DNA from: Pyrus communis
Taxonomy: Eukaryota; Streptophyta; Magnoliopsida; Rosales; Rosaceae
Assembly: GCF_963583255.1 (NCBI RefSeq)
Contig: NC_084813.1
Coordinates: 16,009,799-16,073,798, forward strand
Reading direction: 5' to 3'
Length of the DNA stretch: 64,000 nucleotides
The notes beneath the pieces were generated by a model that was given only the letters and a program-made list of their open reading frames with translations, was not told the origin of the DNA and searched no databases. Numbering within the stretch: the stretch's first letter is position 1; each line of letters opens with the position of its first letter. The position numbers and the translations under genes are program-made. Positions 35,399 to 49,300 of the stretch are shown here, piece by piece.

Positions 35399-36911
35399 TT
35401 TTTTTTCTCTGAATCAAAAATTAAATATAATGTCAATAAATGTTTTTAAAAAGATAAAATTTTGTAGACTTGAGCAACATTGTTTAAATTCTAAAAAATC
35501 TGAAACAACAAAGAAAATACATTAATTATTTTTTTTATAAGTAAAGAATACATGAATAGAAATATTTATAAATCTGTTTGAATAACCAATTTGTGTTAGT
35601 TATAAGATTATTTATACTCATTTTATTAAGTATGTAAATTACGAAATTTTTTTTTTCTGAATAATTTGTAGTTCGTTGAGAGAGACCAGTTATCAATAGC
35701 AATTATTGAAGCACTTAAAGAAGGATGAGTCCCTTTCGTTCTCTGATTCATCCCTCCGGTTGTCATGTATGTCAAATTAGGCATCAGGAATAAGGCCAGT
35801 TTTTTTAGGTTTTACGATGGTCAAAGCCAAAGTTGAAGAAAAGCAACGTATGCAAAGGCAAAAATATTTATGCAATGACATTTGTTTTTATTACCATGCA
35901 TGTGAGCTATTATGCACATGAGAAAAAATTCGATTAATAATAGAGTCCATATATAGCATAATTAGAAAAAGAGTTTATGGACTATTGTCCTCCGCCTAGA
36001 AGAATTGAGAAATAAAGATACTTCAAAGGGAGGCGAGATGCATACATATTCCTATCACCCAAAATGATAAAACAATTTAATAAAAAAACGACACTAATAA
36101 TTGTATAAGCCATGCTTACATGGACAACCAAATAAATTAATCGGGGCAAACGCCTTGCTCAAATGTAAGGCACTGACGTCAAATAATTATAATGCACGGT
36201 CATATACGGCATTAACATCAAATAATTTTAACGATCGCATGCAATGGGAAATTAACATAGAATCCATTTCATACCGTGCAATAGTCAAGCAAAGTTATGT
36301 CAAATTAATTTAATCCTGAGCAGTTGGTAATAATCAATAACAAATCCCAAAGTTAACTGCGCATGCCCACAGTCGAATATCAGTTTTTCTTTACGTATCA
36401 GAAAATTCGTTTAAGTCGGTTTAGAATTCGGTTTGGTTCGGTTTAGTTCAACTTGTGAACTTCTAAAACCGAACCAAATGAATAAAATTTGGTTCAAATT
36501 ATTTCGGTATTTGTTTGTTTTTTTTTTTTTTTTTTTTCTGAACTCACCCCCTAAACTCAATGAGTTAACCTACTGTAACTCTAAGCGAACTCTACGTTCT
36601 ACGGAAGTCTTTGGGTTTTTAACATTTTGAATATTTATTAGCAAAATATAAAAATGCAAAACGGGTGGATCCATGATCCAAATAGCATGTCTTGCATGCA
36701 TGAACCGCAGCAGGCAGCATATGTGTGTGTGTGTGTGTGTAATGAAATTGATTAGAAAAAATTTGCATTAACGTAAATTTAATTAATTAAAGATAAAAAG
36801 GTGGCCAAATAAGTAGTAACAACACTTAATTCTTAAAAGGATAAAAAGTTAATTATTTACATCATTGGATTTATGACCCAACAAAAATGGCCTACATGAC
36901 CCTTTTTTAAA
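35399..36911. other. Spacer between the two membrane-exon copies
   Basis: AT-rich. Contains a short palindromic patch around CGGTTTGGTTCGGTTTAG (36420-36470), a T run (36513-36537) and (GT)n at 36721-36740. No gene is recognised. Confidence 0.4.
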
Positions 36912-37044
36912 ATTAAAATCCCACCCATCCGTACATATTTAAAAACCAAAAGACCACTACGGTGGCGATGAGCCAAAGGAACAACATCCCAACCTTCTTC
37001 CAACGGTTAAAGTTGCAGATCCAATCGAATATCCCAAGAAAGTT
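36912..37044 (-). pseudogene. Second copy of the membrane-segment exon of 34997-35398
   Basis: One minus-strand frame reads FLGIFDWICNFNRWKKVGML and then FLWLIATVVVFWFLNM, parallel to GLYNWICKFKRPKKIGML and LLWFISTVVVFWILKNM of the ORF at 34997-35398. Flanking text (TAGTAACAACACTTAATT) also matches. No start or upstream part is visible. Confidence 0.5.
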
Positions 37045-37069
37045 TGACAGAACTTCTTAATTCTGCTCA

Positions 37070-38229
37070 TTACCCCAATTTGAAAAAATTCACTTTAGCT
37101 TGTAATGTAAATGCGTTAAAATTTTGCAAAAGCAATTTTAAGGAGTCTACAGCCAAGCCTAAAAGAAAATTGAAGAAACCGAGGAGTGACAGCCATTACT
37201 AAACATGTATTTGACGTTGTTGAATTTAAGTTTTTTGTTGGTGCTGGTTTCTCTACCTATGTGGACAGAATGGGGTCTGCACCTTATTGCGAGAAACTCC
37301 GTGTCATTATCGAATAGGCACGATAATTCGTTGGAGTTTTGAATTGTCATTTTTTAGTCGTTTGCAACTTGTAGCAGCTAATGTGTTCTGGTGTTATATA
37401 CAAATACTAAGCAACTCTATATATAAATACTAAGCAGCGGGTAACACATATTTACGGCTCAAGTTTGGTATGGAAACAATTTTTGACATCTAAATTGCCT
37501 AATAACATATGTGACCTCTTTTTTTTAATTGTCAAACCAAAGTGGAAGATGCAAAACATACACTGCAACATAATACCCTTCTCAAAACAGTCACACATAT
37601 ACATATCTAAAACCAATCGGTAAAAGATAGACAGGGGAAATGAAACACAGATTAATCTACAAAGACTCGTAATTAATCACTTTGTTGTCCAAAAACAAAG
37701 ACGGAATGAAAAACATTTTGTAGAACAATACAAAAATATTCAATACAACAACACAACAAATGAACGTACAAACAGTAATTGTTTCACAACACTAAAAAGT
37801 TAGGGTTAGCAAATGAAACCTGAAATCCCAAGTCAGCAGGACGTTTCCTGCAATCCATAAAAATAAGAGAATAATGAGTTTTCTCGTCTTGAAACAATTG
37901 AAATAAAAAAAAATTGCATTAAAATTAGGCAGCAGAGAAGTCGATGCACAACCTCATATGCACACACAGAGACACAGATGTATACAATTTAAGAGCATTG
38001 GAATTGAAAGGGTAGGCCAGACAGAATAATAGACAAAATTTAAACTACAAAACGGAAAAAAATGGACCTTTGAACAGTTAACAGAAAAACACAGGAACTT
38101 GAGAAACAAAACTGAGAGCAAATGAATAAATAGAGGGGCAGAAAATCCCCAAATCGATTAAAAAAAAGACAAAAGCATGCTACCTAACCAACCAAACAGT
38201 GCAGAAAGATTTGTAAATTGATTCTGGCC
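37070..38229. other. Intergenic stretch, no gene seen
   Basis: AT-rich. One short exon-like block on the minus strand near 37825-37853 (between CAG and GT signals, reading KRPADLGFQ) could belong to the unrecognised gene upstream, but the evidence is weak. Confidence 0.35.
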
Positions 38230-38725
38230 TCTCAATCACAACATGCAAGCAGATATAAATGCAAGTAATAATAAAATATAAATATTTGAGTACGAAATCA
38301 AAATGACAAACCGAACCTGGAAGCAGATATATATGCAAGAAATAATAAAATATTAAGATTTGTGCACAAATTCAAAAGGACAAAGTGACTATGCAAGCAG
38401 ATATAAATGTAAGAAATAATAAAATATTGAGATTTGAGTACAAAATCAAAAGGGCAAGGTGACTCATCTGATCATGCAAGCAGATATAAATGCAAGAAAT
38501 AATAAAATATTATTTGAGTCCAAAATCAAAAGCAAGAAGTGACTCATCTGAAGGTACAACAGAGCATAGGGTTATGAAAGAAATAATAAAATATTAAGAT
38601 TTGAGTACAAAATCAAAAGGGCAAGGTGACTCATCTGATCATGCAAGCAGATATAAATGCAAGAAATAATAAAATATTATTTGAGTTCAAAATCAAAAGC
38701 AAGAAGTGACTTATCTGAAGGTACA
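38230..38725. repeat. Tandem repeat around GCAAGCAGATATAAATGCAA
   Basis: Five or more copies of the block AAGCAGATATAAATGCAAG, then AAATAATAAAATATT, then GAGTACAAAATCAAAAG, at 65-80 bp spacing with indels. A larger duplication (about 38460-38560 versus 38630-38730) is superimposed. Confidence 0.75.
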
Positions 38726-38770
38726 ACAGAGCATAGGCTTCCCCTTTCCTCTTCGTTCTCTTTCCATCGT

Positions 38771-39102
38771 CATCTCTCTCTCTCTCTCTCTTCGGTTCTC
38801 TGTCACAGTCCATCCCCCCGAAACCCTCCTTGAAGGACAGCAAATGAAACTGCAGACAACAGCCATACCTCTCCCTGCTGTCTTCCCCTCGGCATCTCTC
38901 TCTCTCTCTGTCTCTCTCTCTCTCTTTCTCTCTCTGTCTGTCTCTCTGTCTCTCCGTTTTTTCCGCTCTCTGTGAGAGCTTAATTTCTCCGCTCTCTGTC
39001 ACAGTCCATCCCCCCGAAACCCTCCTTGAAGGACAGCAAATGAAACTGCAGACAACAACCATACCTCTCCCTGCTGTCTTCCCCTTGGCATCTCTCTCTC
39101 TG

Positions 39103-39141
<39 letters not shown>

Positions 39142-39160
39142 GTCTGTCTCTCTGTGAACT
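38771..39160. repeat. Duplicated CT-rich block, about 196-bp period
   Basis: The text CACAGTCCATCCCCCCGAAA and what follows occurs at 38804 and again at 39000, each time followed by long (CT)n. On the minus strand this gives long Arg/Glu-rich ORFs that are low-complexity artefacts; it could equally be a GA-rich transcript leader. Confidence 0.8.
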
Positions 39161-39289
39161 GCATGAATAAGATACATTTTACCTAAATGAAGAGAGTGAT
39201 AGATGAGTGAAACAGTTGATACGTACTTATTACATCAATTACTATGACTAAATGACGCATCAATTCCATCATTATGCAATAAAAAAACA

Positions 39290-39415
39290 TAGAGCTAACG
39301 AATATGATCAATCATTCTAACATTCTTCTTAGCTTATCCAATCTAAATGACAGAAATGGCTAATTTCGTTGATCAATCATTCTAACATTCTTCCTAGCTT
39401 ATCAATCATACTTGA
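39290..39415. repeat. Short dispersed repeat with a copy at 41385-41465
   Basis: The text CTAACGAATATGATCAATCA, then TTCTAACATTCTTC, then AATGGCTAATTT, is shared by 39296-39370 and 41390-41462. Part of it is also tandemly repeated at 39379-39410. Confidence 0.7.
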
Positions 39416-39905
39416 TAGAGCATGTAATTGCTTTAACGTCTTTATCAAAAAATTCGTTGGTTAGGAAATGCAGAGTGTTGCAATGGAAACATGAAGACCG
39501 AATACAGGAGTGTGAATTCAGTGTGCCGTATGCTATATCAATGTTAACATTTCATTTTTACTTAAAATAGCCCCAAAGATTATATAATAATATAGAACTC
39601 ACCAAACCACCAAACCACTTACCCTAACAAAAAAATGCTGAGAATAAACATGTGTCAATATGTAGCTAAAGGGAGACATAAACTGCAAATCAACAGTGAC
39701 TAAAAACAAAATCTCATAGACCAACCATACATAAACATGCAGCAAAAAGAAAAAAAAATGTCGGAAAAAACTGACCTTTAATTGTGATTCTAACGAAAAC
39801 AGCGAGGTTGATTGAACCTACAGATCATGCGCAACCCTCTCCTAAAACCAAAGCAAACGCAAGATAAGCTAAAAATAAATAACTTCATTCAATAAATTCA
39901 CAAAA

Positions 39906-42900
39906 TTAACTCCAAATCACTAAATTAGCCTCTTGAATTCGGCTAGAGATCTCATCAGGAAGCCCAACATTTTTTTAGAATATCATTAGCATTCTCACCT
40001 GTCATTTTCAATGTGAATTTCACACTTGCTTTCGACTCTAGCATTGCCAACCACTTTTGTTCCAAATCTTGTATTCCAGTAACGGGTCCCAACATCTTGC
40101 AATTTAATAAAGGAGCATTGTAAGATTGTAGAGATGCATAGAACAGATAAAGCTAATGACAGAGGGCTAAGCTAATTCACCTCTTCCAAAAGTCCATGTC
40201 TCCACCCAAGCCTAAACATCCCAACATTGCCCCGATAAGCGTGTTGTCCTGACCTGCAAGATTTATAAAGAAGAAGCAGAGAAATTGATGCATAACCACA
40301 GATTAAAAATTGCAGACAGAATAAAAGGAACAAATTGAAAACACTAAAAAGAAACAGCCAACTGACATCAGAAACCTTTACCTGTGCTTCCCTTTTACAT
40401 GCTGCTATATTGTTTATTTTTCCTTTTCGATTTAGAAATCTGCAATTCTGCTATAGAAAATGAGAGAATTGAATTACATATATTTTAGAATGACATTCCA
40501 CCCCCTCCTGCCAATATCCTTTTAGAATGACATTCCTACCCATTTGCAAAACAAATTACAAACAAATCATAAGAGTATCTTCATTCAGAAAACCTGACTT
40601 CTAAACATGTCAATGTCCAAAATTCTCCCATTTTCAACATGCATTTTTCAAGAAGAGACATACACTGGCACACATACAATGAAAATCATATGAAAAAAAA
40701 GAGCCAAGAAATCACATAAAAGTATCAATCTTTGAAATTTTATTTTCCTTTCCCCCATCACAGCCAAAAAATAAAGAGTAAGTCTACAAATATCAATTTT
40801 CATGCCACAAATTTGTGATACATTACAATCTAAAATCACACACATACATCATGCATACACATACATCAGAGGAAAGGAAGCAAATATTTTCAACAAACGC
40901 AATGTAATTCCTTACCTGAGAAAGGTTTGGCCCGGTGATGTGTACTATCCAAACTTTGCACATCCAGAAAGTGAAAAATATGACCTACCAAGGAAATCAG
41001 AGCATGCATGTGTTAGGCTTATCATTTGTCTGTCAAACTGTGCAGTAGAGACCAAAATCAAAGATATTGGTGTGTTTTACCTTTGAATTTTCCAGTTTCC
41101 AGACTGATTTGCAGTGGCGGACTGCATACGAAGTTGCAGGCCTCCTTGATTTTCTTTTGCTTAGCAGGAGAAAATGAGGCTCTGGGTTTATTGGGGAGAT
41201 GATCGAAGCCTATGGAAAACTTATACAACTACAAAATGGAAAATTTAAGAATAACAAACAGTATTAGGCATAAAAACAGACTAAAATGTAGAATCAATCC
41301 AGAAACTGGTAATGCCTTATTCAAGGGTTAAAAGGGGAGTTAAACTGATTGAAATACAAATAGACAGCACTCGTGACATGATTAGGGCTAACGAATATGA
41401 TCAATCATTCTAACATTCTTCCTAGGTTATCCAATCTAGATGACGAAAATGGCTAATTTTGTTGACCAATTAACCGGATTAGCTAACACTTCCTAAAGAG
41501 ATATTCTTCATGCTTCACATCTCTTAACTGGACCTGTAATAGAATTCTAGCATAGTATCCCAAATGGTATTGAATTGGATGACGAAAATGTCGAACTTCT
41601 AAATAGCTCATCGTATACTTGTGATTTGTGAATGAAGGTTTTGGATTGTTTTGTATTCATGAATAACGATCATATGCTTGATAATTATCATGCTAAGAAA
41701 TTACCAATCACATATTTAAAATCTAGGCACAAAAGTTTTAGAAAGATAAATAAAAAATCCATATAACTAAATAGGCACATGATTATATACCTAAAAATGG
41801 CAACGAACCAGCTTCTTCCTCCCACGACCCAACTTTCTGAAATTTCAAAAGAAAATAAATCCATTAGCAATTGAGAGAAATTTGACATATATACAAATCA
41901 AAAAGCAGAGGAGCAGAAGGTTCAAATCCTAATTTCAGAAGCATGTTACCTAGGAACATAACATACTAAGCAGCAAACTCTAAGCAAAGTTAACTTGTTT
42001 AGGGTAATAACAGATTATTCATTAAAAGAAATCCTTTTTCGTAGACATGTAACTATAATATTAACAACAATCACAAATACGAATGAAATGTTTACTTTGT
42101 TTGAATTAATCCAAAAGACACGATTTTATCATGTCAGACATGCTAATGAAAATCGCTTTTAAAGAAGTCAAAATGAAATGCAATCAACTATAAATCCGTG
42201 ATCAATGTGAACTGAAAAATGAGTAAACCTAGTGACATGCAGGACAGAGACCTAATACTGTTAAATACACTGCAGAAAGTCCGAAAAAAATCTTGTTGCA
42301 GGCACAAATCAGTTAAAGAGTTCAAAGATAAGCGAGCTTGCTTAGAAGAGAATTGTCTTTACACCCCGAGTACAAAACAAAAGCAAACCAGAATTGTTTT
42401 GCTTCTTCAAGCAGTACATAGAAATGCATTTAAGTTAGACCAAATCCAGATTAAAGCAAGTGTTCCAGCAAAAGGATTCTAAAAGATCACCTCAAACCTG
42501 ATTTCATCATAAACATTATTAATATGACTATAGAATGGAGAAATAATAATACATACTATTGCATTGCCAATGGCTGACGTATTTGATATTAACAGATCTT
42601 GGTTTCTTTGAACAGATTTGCAGCTTGCTTGTAAGAGTTTTTGTCCAATGACAATACTTTCTGTAATGAGAACCATATAAATCCACAGAAACTAAAATCA
42701 AGAAACGACAACATAAACAAAAAAATAAATTCAAAGAGTAAATAGAAGTACAGTTTATAAACTAAACTTTACAAACAAAATGACATTTACAATAAGAAAG
42801 AACAAAACAATAAACTCGATCACAATCGAAAGGGGGCAAAGAGTGGCAACCTTGCACAATTCCATATAAGAATACAAACTAAAGGTCATATATCAAACAA

Positions 42901-45900
42901 CTTTGAAATTGAAACATAATATAAAAGTATTTCTTGTACATGCAACCAACAGGCCTCTAGAAAATTAAAGATAAATTGAAAATCAACTGTTCGTATCGAG
43001 ATGTTCGATCAAACTTGAACTACTTTTTCGAGGAATCATAACAAATGACCTGCAGCTCGTTATCTAGGGAGGATACAAATGACCTGCTTACCCACTGCAA
43101 CATCAAATGATAGAAGCAAGACTTGTGTTAAAAGTCATGTGATGTGTGCATTTACAGACACCAAGATTTTACATGCCCAAGAAAGGGAATCACTCCATTA
43201 AAAAGAGAGGAACTACTGATACTGCAGGTACATTAACCAGACCACTAATTTTAAATGACAGCATATGCTCGAGTAAGCGAAAGACTAAATGACGAAAAGA
43301 AGAGGGTTATATACCCGTTTCAATGTCATTGTCAGGGGCCTCTTAAACCTGGTTCCAGAATGAGGATAGTCCAACACTCTCGTAGTGACTAATACTTATT
43401 GTGACCTTCACTCAGTTTGTGAATTAGAAGCTTGAAATACACCAAAAATTATATTAATAGCCATTCCCCTAATTTTAACTACTAACAGCGTAAAGAATTG
43501 GAAATTACAATTAAGACCAGTGTTTTCCCCCTTTTTTTTCATTGCCATAAAAGGCAGAAAAACAAAGGCTTCTAAAACTCAAACCAACCGTCTCATTTCT
43601 TGCCAAAAATAAACACATTTTAATCCAACATTCATAAATGCGTGGTCAAACAGGGGAGAAAATTATGTTAATTTGGGCTTCAAATTTACAAACATAACTG
43701 TTTACAATAAGCATATATAACATGATTTGGTCTGCAGTGCTTTCACCAATAGTTATAAAAAACAAAGATTCTAAAGATATGCATGCAATAGAATGACTAT
43801 TACCTCCAAGTAAGCAATTGCATGGTTGCAATCTAAGTTGCACACATCATGTTCAATCTGATAGCTTCAGTATAGCACTTGACAACATTATTTCAGGCTT
43901 ACATTGAGCACCATCGCATAATCTTGGGCTTACATTGTGGAAAACAGAAGCACCACCAGCGTTTTTAACAATCAACGTTACTTGCCAACATCATTAGAGA
44001 GTGAACAATTAGGACCATTTTTTCTGTCCAGCCATTTTAGTTGGCCTAACTCAATGTAATTGCTTCTAATAACAGAATATTCTGATTGATATGGAAAGCG
44101 TAGTTCCTCTAAAAAAAGGCTAGAATTATTTATACCTGCCAAACCCAGAGTAATCTGGTTCAAGATGCGAGAGACCATTTATTTCTGTGTAACCATCAGA
44201 AGTCTCACTCATCTGCCTCTCAATCCTCTCCAATCCTCCAATAGATGTATAAATGAAACAATGAAAATATGTGGGAACTCAGAAGGGTTTAGGGTTTGTA
44301 TAAAGTATAAAGTAGTAGTTTATAGCTTGACTATGTACACTGATATTATATACATATTAAGAGATGCCCAAAATTTAGTTGCTCCTATTTTACCGATGAC
44401 TCCAAACATTGGAGTACTTTGACTACTAAGTATTAGTTGGTAGCTTAGTTATATTTGCAGAACCTTCTATATGTAAAGAGTTGATTGGATTTACATAACT
44501 TGTTTAGTGCTAATCTTCAACACAAATGGTTATACAACAATGTGTAACAAACAATATGATTATTCACACTTAAAAAGCTATCCTGTTATAAATGGCTGGG
44601 AATTAACGTTTTCAATTAAGACTTTAAACTTTTTTTCTATTGTGGGATTGCAAAATGAGCATCCCAAATTGCATGAGCAAATGGTCTTACATGTAAACGA
44701 TCTTGCACCCATGCTCAAAATTTTCTTCCCAAGCTACATGAAACAAATTTTGGGAATGCAAAAGAGGAGCAAAGATTCCAGACTCAGAGCATGTTATTGA
44801 CTCAGCCACAAATCTGTTGACAACTATCAAAGACAAAATAGTACTTCTCTCTTAAAGATGTGGTTATCAACCCTTTTTACACATTTTTGTTAAAGTGTAA
44901 CCTAATTGTTCATTCAATTACAATATCTGAAAACACCTCAAATCAAGCCACCTGATTTTGGCATTTGGGTGAGAAGGGGATACTAATATATATTTCGAAA
45001 ACAACATCATGCTTTTCAGTCATTTTCATGGTTCTTACCAAAATTTAAAATCTAGAGAGAGTGAGGGATTAAGACAGTCAGGAAATAAACAAATATTAGA
45101 TATAATTCCACATTCTAAAATAAATATCAGTAAGTTAAAAGTAAAAACATGAAAAAAGGTAAGAAATTTGATATTGTAGTTAAAGACCCATATAAGTAAT
45201 ATACAACTAAAAAGCTAGATATTAAACCTAGAATAATGCAGAAAGATTGTTTTTTATAGTACTGCCAATGACAATTAATACATCCAAATAAAACCTAACA
45301 TTCATATGTGAATAACAATGAAGGTAGAGATTACTTGCAGAAGAGATGATTGCAGTTGAGTGAATCCACAGAACTCAGTAGACTCAAACTGCAAAACAGA
45401 TGGGGAAAAATCAAACCCATTAACAGAGTGGAGAAATTTTAAATCTTTAAACGAATTCTACACAAAATCATGTAAAGGGTCTGTTTTGGCTACCGAGAAA
45501 CTTAGTATACATTTGAATATTATTAACAACAATGATATAAACAACATAGAAATAAAATTGCAGAAAAATCTAAGGTTTAGATGAGAGAAGAATTAAAAGC
45601 ATCTATTCAATTCAGGTGCTTGAAATTCATATGTTTACAATTCATCTACTGAATGGAGCATGTAGAAATTGACAAAATTCATACATATGTTTGGGACTCA
45701 TCCTTCTTCCTCATAAAAATTGCTCCGAACTGCAATTTTCAATACAATTTGAGCCAAAATTTAATTCAGTATCTGTCATCATCAAAATCTTCTTCCGAGT
45801 CAAAACTCATGATTGGGGGAGTTCAATAAGCAACAGATAATTACCTAAAGGTTTCATCCACCAACAACAATCCCTTCCTCAACAGCCGAATGAAAAGAAA

Positions 45901-46395
45901 AAAAAGTTTAAATTTTGATGGTGCTTTCTGTGCCAAAGATAAGATGAAAGAAAACTTAACATGTGTACCTATTCAGGTAGAGTGAACAAAGATTTTATAC
46001 AAAACAGAAAAATTAGCAATTTGTAAATTTATTTTGTCATGCCATAAAGTTTTTAAGAATCGAGTAACATATATTTTTGGACATACTGGTTCTTTGCACG
46101 AATAAACTGAAGGTGTAACCCCGCCTTCTTCTGTGGAATGCTTCTCTAACTGCAATAGCAGACAAACTGATGATGATGGGGACTACTAAATTCCTGAAAA
46201 AAACATAAAATTTTGAAGCTTTACAAAGTGTAACAATAAAACTGCACCCCGTGGAGAAACAACATAATTCACTAACCTCAATAAAGTCAGAAGTATCAGC
46301 ATCCTGCCTGTCTGAATTCCTGAAAAAAGCATGAAATTTTGAAGCATTACAAAGTGTGCCTTTTAAAACTTGGACACAGGGCCTTCTTCTTCTTT
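39906..46395 (-). CDS. Unrecognised multi-exon gene, partial model
   Basis: Short open blocks with splice-like borders on the minus strand: 46370-46395, 46277-46319, 45335-45388, 44136-about 44230, 43982-44065, 43903-43928, 43804-43832, 43315-43388, 41791-41836, 41081-41209, 40181-40253 and 39906-40095. Several joins preserve the reading frame: 46370 to 46277 completes a Lys codon; 44136 to 43982 an Arg (YSGFG-R-SNYIELGQ); 43982 to 43903 an Asn; 43903 to 43804 a Tyr; 41791 to 41081 a Gly (SLPFL-G-FDHLPNKPRASF); 40181 to 39999 is phase 0. Other joins (45335 to 44136, 43804 to 43315, 43315 to 41791, 41081 to 40181) are unresolved. The last exon needs one base less in an A7 run near 39970 to read VGLPDEISSRIQEANLVIWS before a stop. 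No known domain is recognised. It could be a diverged gene, a pseudogene or a spliced non-coding RNA. Confidence 0.35.
46190..46370 (-). repeat. Duplicated intron-exon junction
   Basis: The segment TTCCTGAAAAAA, then CATGAAATTTTGAAGC, then TTACAAAGTGT, occurs at about 46192-46238 and 46317-46357. A splice acceptor and part of an intron have therefore been locally duplicated within the unrecognised gene. Confidence 0.65.
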
Positions 46396-49300
46396 CTGAA
46401 ATTATCAAAACTAATCAAATTGTGGAATTCCAACCGTTAAAATGACATACCAGACTGAAGAAACTTCAGCAGTTAGAAGATCATAGCAGCAAATGCATCA
46501 AAAGAACAAAAAACTATATGAAAATTACAGAACCTAGATGAAAGGAAAACCAAAAAGCATCAATAAAATGAGAAACAGAAGAACTCACCTAAGAATTAGA
46601 GTCCCAAGAAAGCAGCAGGTTGATTTGATATGCCAAACTGCACTGCTTTTATATATCAATGTTTGAAACAATCTTTCAAATTTCTAAAAAAAATAATAAT
46701 ACTTTGAAATAATGAACAAAATCTACAGAACCCAGAACCCAGAACCCTTTAAAGCCAATTATATGTGGGGGTGGGGTTGTGGGATCACAAAAAGTCCAAA
46801 TTTTTTTTGCACCTCCCATGAAAATTAAACATTGACATTGATTCACAGAGAAGAATATGGACAACGACAAAGATGGGATGCGCGCCTCTGGGGGGGAAGG
46901 GGGGGGGGGAGGTGTGGTGGAGGAGAGGGATGAGAGTAGAGGGAATAGACGCAGACCAAAAATATAAACTTAAAAAAAAAAATCATACGAAGATATTGTT
47001 TTAACAATTAATGGCATATATATATATATCAAGGAGACAAATAGTTGCAGAGGCTTGGATTATACCTTTTCATCTTGGATTTGAGAACTTTGTGGCTTCC
47101 GCCTTATTTTTGAACACCAGATTTGAGCTCTGTGTGCTCAAATTAAATCAGTTCATCCAGGCATGGGCTTCAGATCTCACTAACTCTCTGAAAGCTTGGG
47201 CTTCCTCCTCAATTTCCGTCATATTCTCTCTGCGCTGTATCCCTCCTCCCTCACTCAATCAGGTCAGAGAGCAGACAAATTTGATGTGGACTTCAATGTA
47301 TATGAATCCATGGTTGAACTCATTTCCTGACACACTGAGTGAAAGAAATGAATCATCAAATTAAGATCCACATAATTAGTTGCATTTGTCACCAAAATAC
47401 CAATCATTCCAAAACACCATTGAAGCACTGAAAAATCACAAATTTCACCAAATTCAAAAGCACCCAACACCCACCAATAAAATTTGGAATAAGTCCGATT
47501 AAAAGGATGAGATTGCTTGAAACAAAACCCCCAAAATCACAAAAATGAAATTTTAACAGAAAACCCATTTCTAAGCCCAAACTTACACACTTCTAACACA
47601 TAATTTTCAAACCACAAAATTACCCACCCTAAAAAGTGAACCTGTTTATAATGGTCAAACCCATATGATCAAACTCACCGAATACTGAAAAAAAAAATTA
47701 CAATTAATAATTACCTCAACAGCTAACAGAGCCAAAGCCAAACCCAGAGCTTCGAATGGCAAAAATGATAACAGAAACATGAATAGTCCTTCTTCCTTCC
47801 CCACTACTGCTGCCACTTTCTCTCTCTAAATGAGTTACCATTACACCAAACCATTAGCATGCAAGTATTTAACTACAATGTTTAGTGCTTTGCAACTGAG
47901 CCATGATACTGAATCAAAAGAAAAAAAAAATCATATATTCTTGGACATTTTATCATGAGATCATACCACCACAATGCTCAAGATCCTAAATTAGTATACA
48001 TTTGCATACGCAAAATCTATGATCGTCAATTCAGACCAACCCTCGTACATTTGCAGCTCAAATCAGCACAGGAAAAAAATGCTAGGCATGTATGTTCCCC
48101 CAAAAGTGAATTTATCAGTCTTTGAGATGGGCAATAAAAATCTATCAACATTGTGCATTCAAGAATCATTTTTCTTTAAAAAAAAAGAATAATAAATAAA
48201 TATTTAAAAAAATCAGCTTTTTTGATAATGAATCCAATTAAACAGTTCAGAATCAGAAGTCAACAGAGCAAAAAACAAAATCAAGTCACTTTTTATATAC
48301 ATTTTAAATCAATTAGATCAATCAGATAACAGAAAGAAGATGGAATTCCACAAAAACTGTAACAATAGTCAGCTCATTTAGGTACAATTACTACGAAGAT
48401 TGAAGTCGAAAACATAAAAGGAAGTAAATTTAAATCATTTTTCCTACACTTTCCCAGCAACCAAGCAGAGAACTAAGAAATTGAAAGCAAATGAACTGAT
48501 TGGCGCAATCAATTTAACCACAGAAATCCGATTTTACTACGACGGGGGTAAATATGATGAAAATGGTGAGAAATTACTTACAGAGAGAGCTTCGATGACT
48601 TGGCCCAGAAAGCCAAAGAGGAGATCCTTTCTTATGAGAGAATCAAAAAAGTTCTAAGCTTTTAATTTTGCAATCATTTTCAGTTCTTCATCTCTTACTC
48701 TAAATCCCAATTACAGAAATATCTAAACTTTACTTCAATTTAATATTGTTTCCCCAGAACAGCACAATCCCACAAAAATAAAGTTAAAAAAAAAAAACAA
48801 CAACAACAATAAATCATGAATTAAATTAAACTTCTCACCTCCACCTCCAGCAAAGCTTTCACATTCTCAACCTGTCACAAAAAAAAATAAATAAATAAAT
48901 AAAGAACTTGAATATAGCAAATCAGCAACCCTACTCCCCCTCTTTCTCCCTCTCCCTCTCCCTCTGCAATTCACGTGTGCACCCCCTCCCTCTGGAACTC
49001 TCCCCCCGTGAAACCCCTAAACCCCGCGCGTAGGCCCTATATCTTATGGCTGCAACCTCACGAATCGTCCCCATCACCTCAATCCTACCGAACCACAAAT
49101 CAGGTACAATTTATGAGAGTAATTGTAAAAACTGGATAAAACACTTTAAATAACTATTAAGTTTTGAATTAAACTGAAGAAAATAGTTCAAACTAAGAAA
49201 ATCCCAGTAAGTGGAAAAGGATATGGTGAGTGATTAGTGCCTAGGAATTGCTCAGAAGCACATATCCTTCGAATTCCTCACCGCAAAAGCAGCAGGCCTA

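Noticed and set aside
38631..39164. 177-aa minus-strand ORF rich in Arg and Glu
   Set aside because: It is a translation of CT/GA simple repeats and duplicated low-complexity DNA.
40802..41086. Forward ORF with VWPGDVYYPNF, reminiscent of family 31 glycoside hydrolases
   Set aside because: The resemblance is about a dozen residues. The reverse strand of the same stretch has a good splice donor (CTCAG/GTAAGG), so the forward ORF is probably a shadow.
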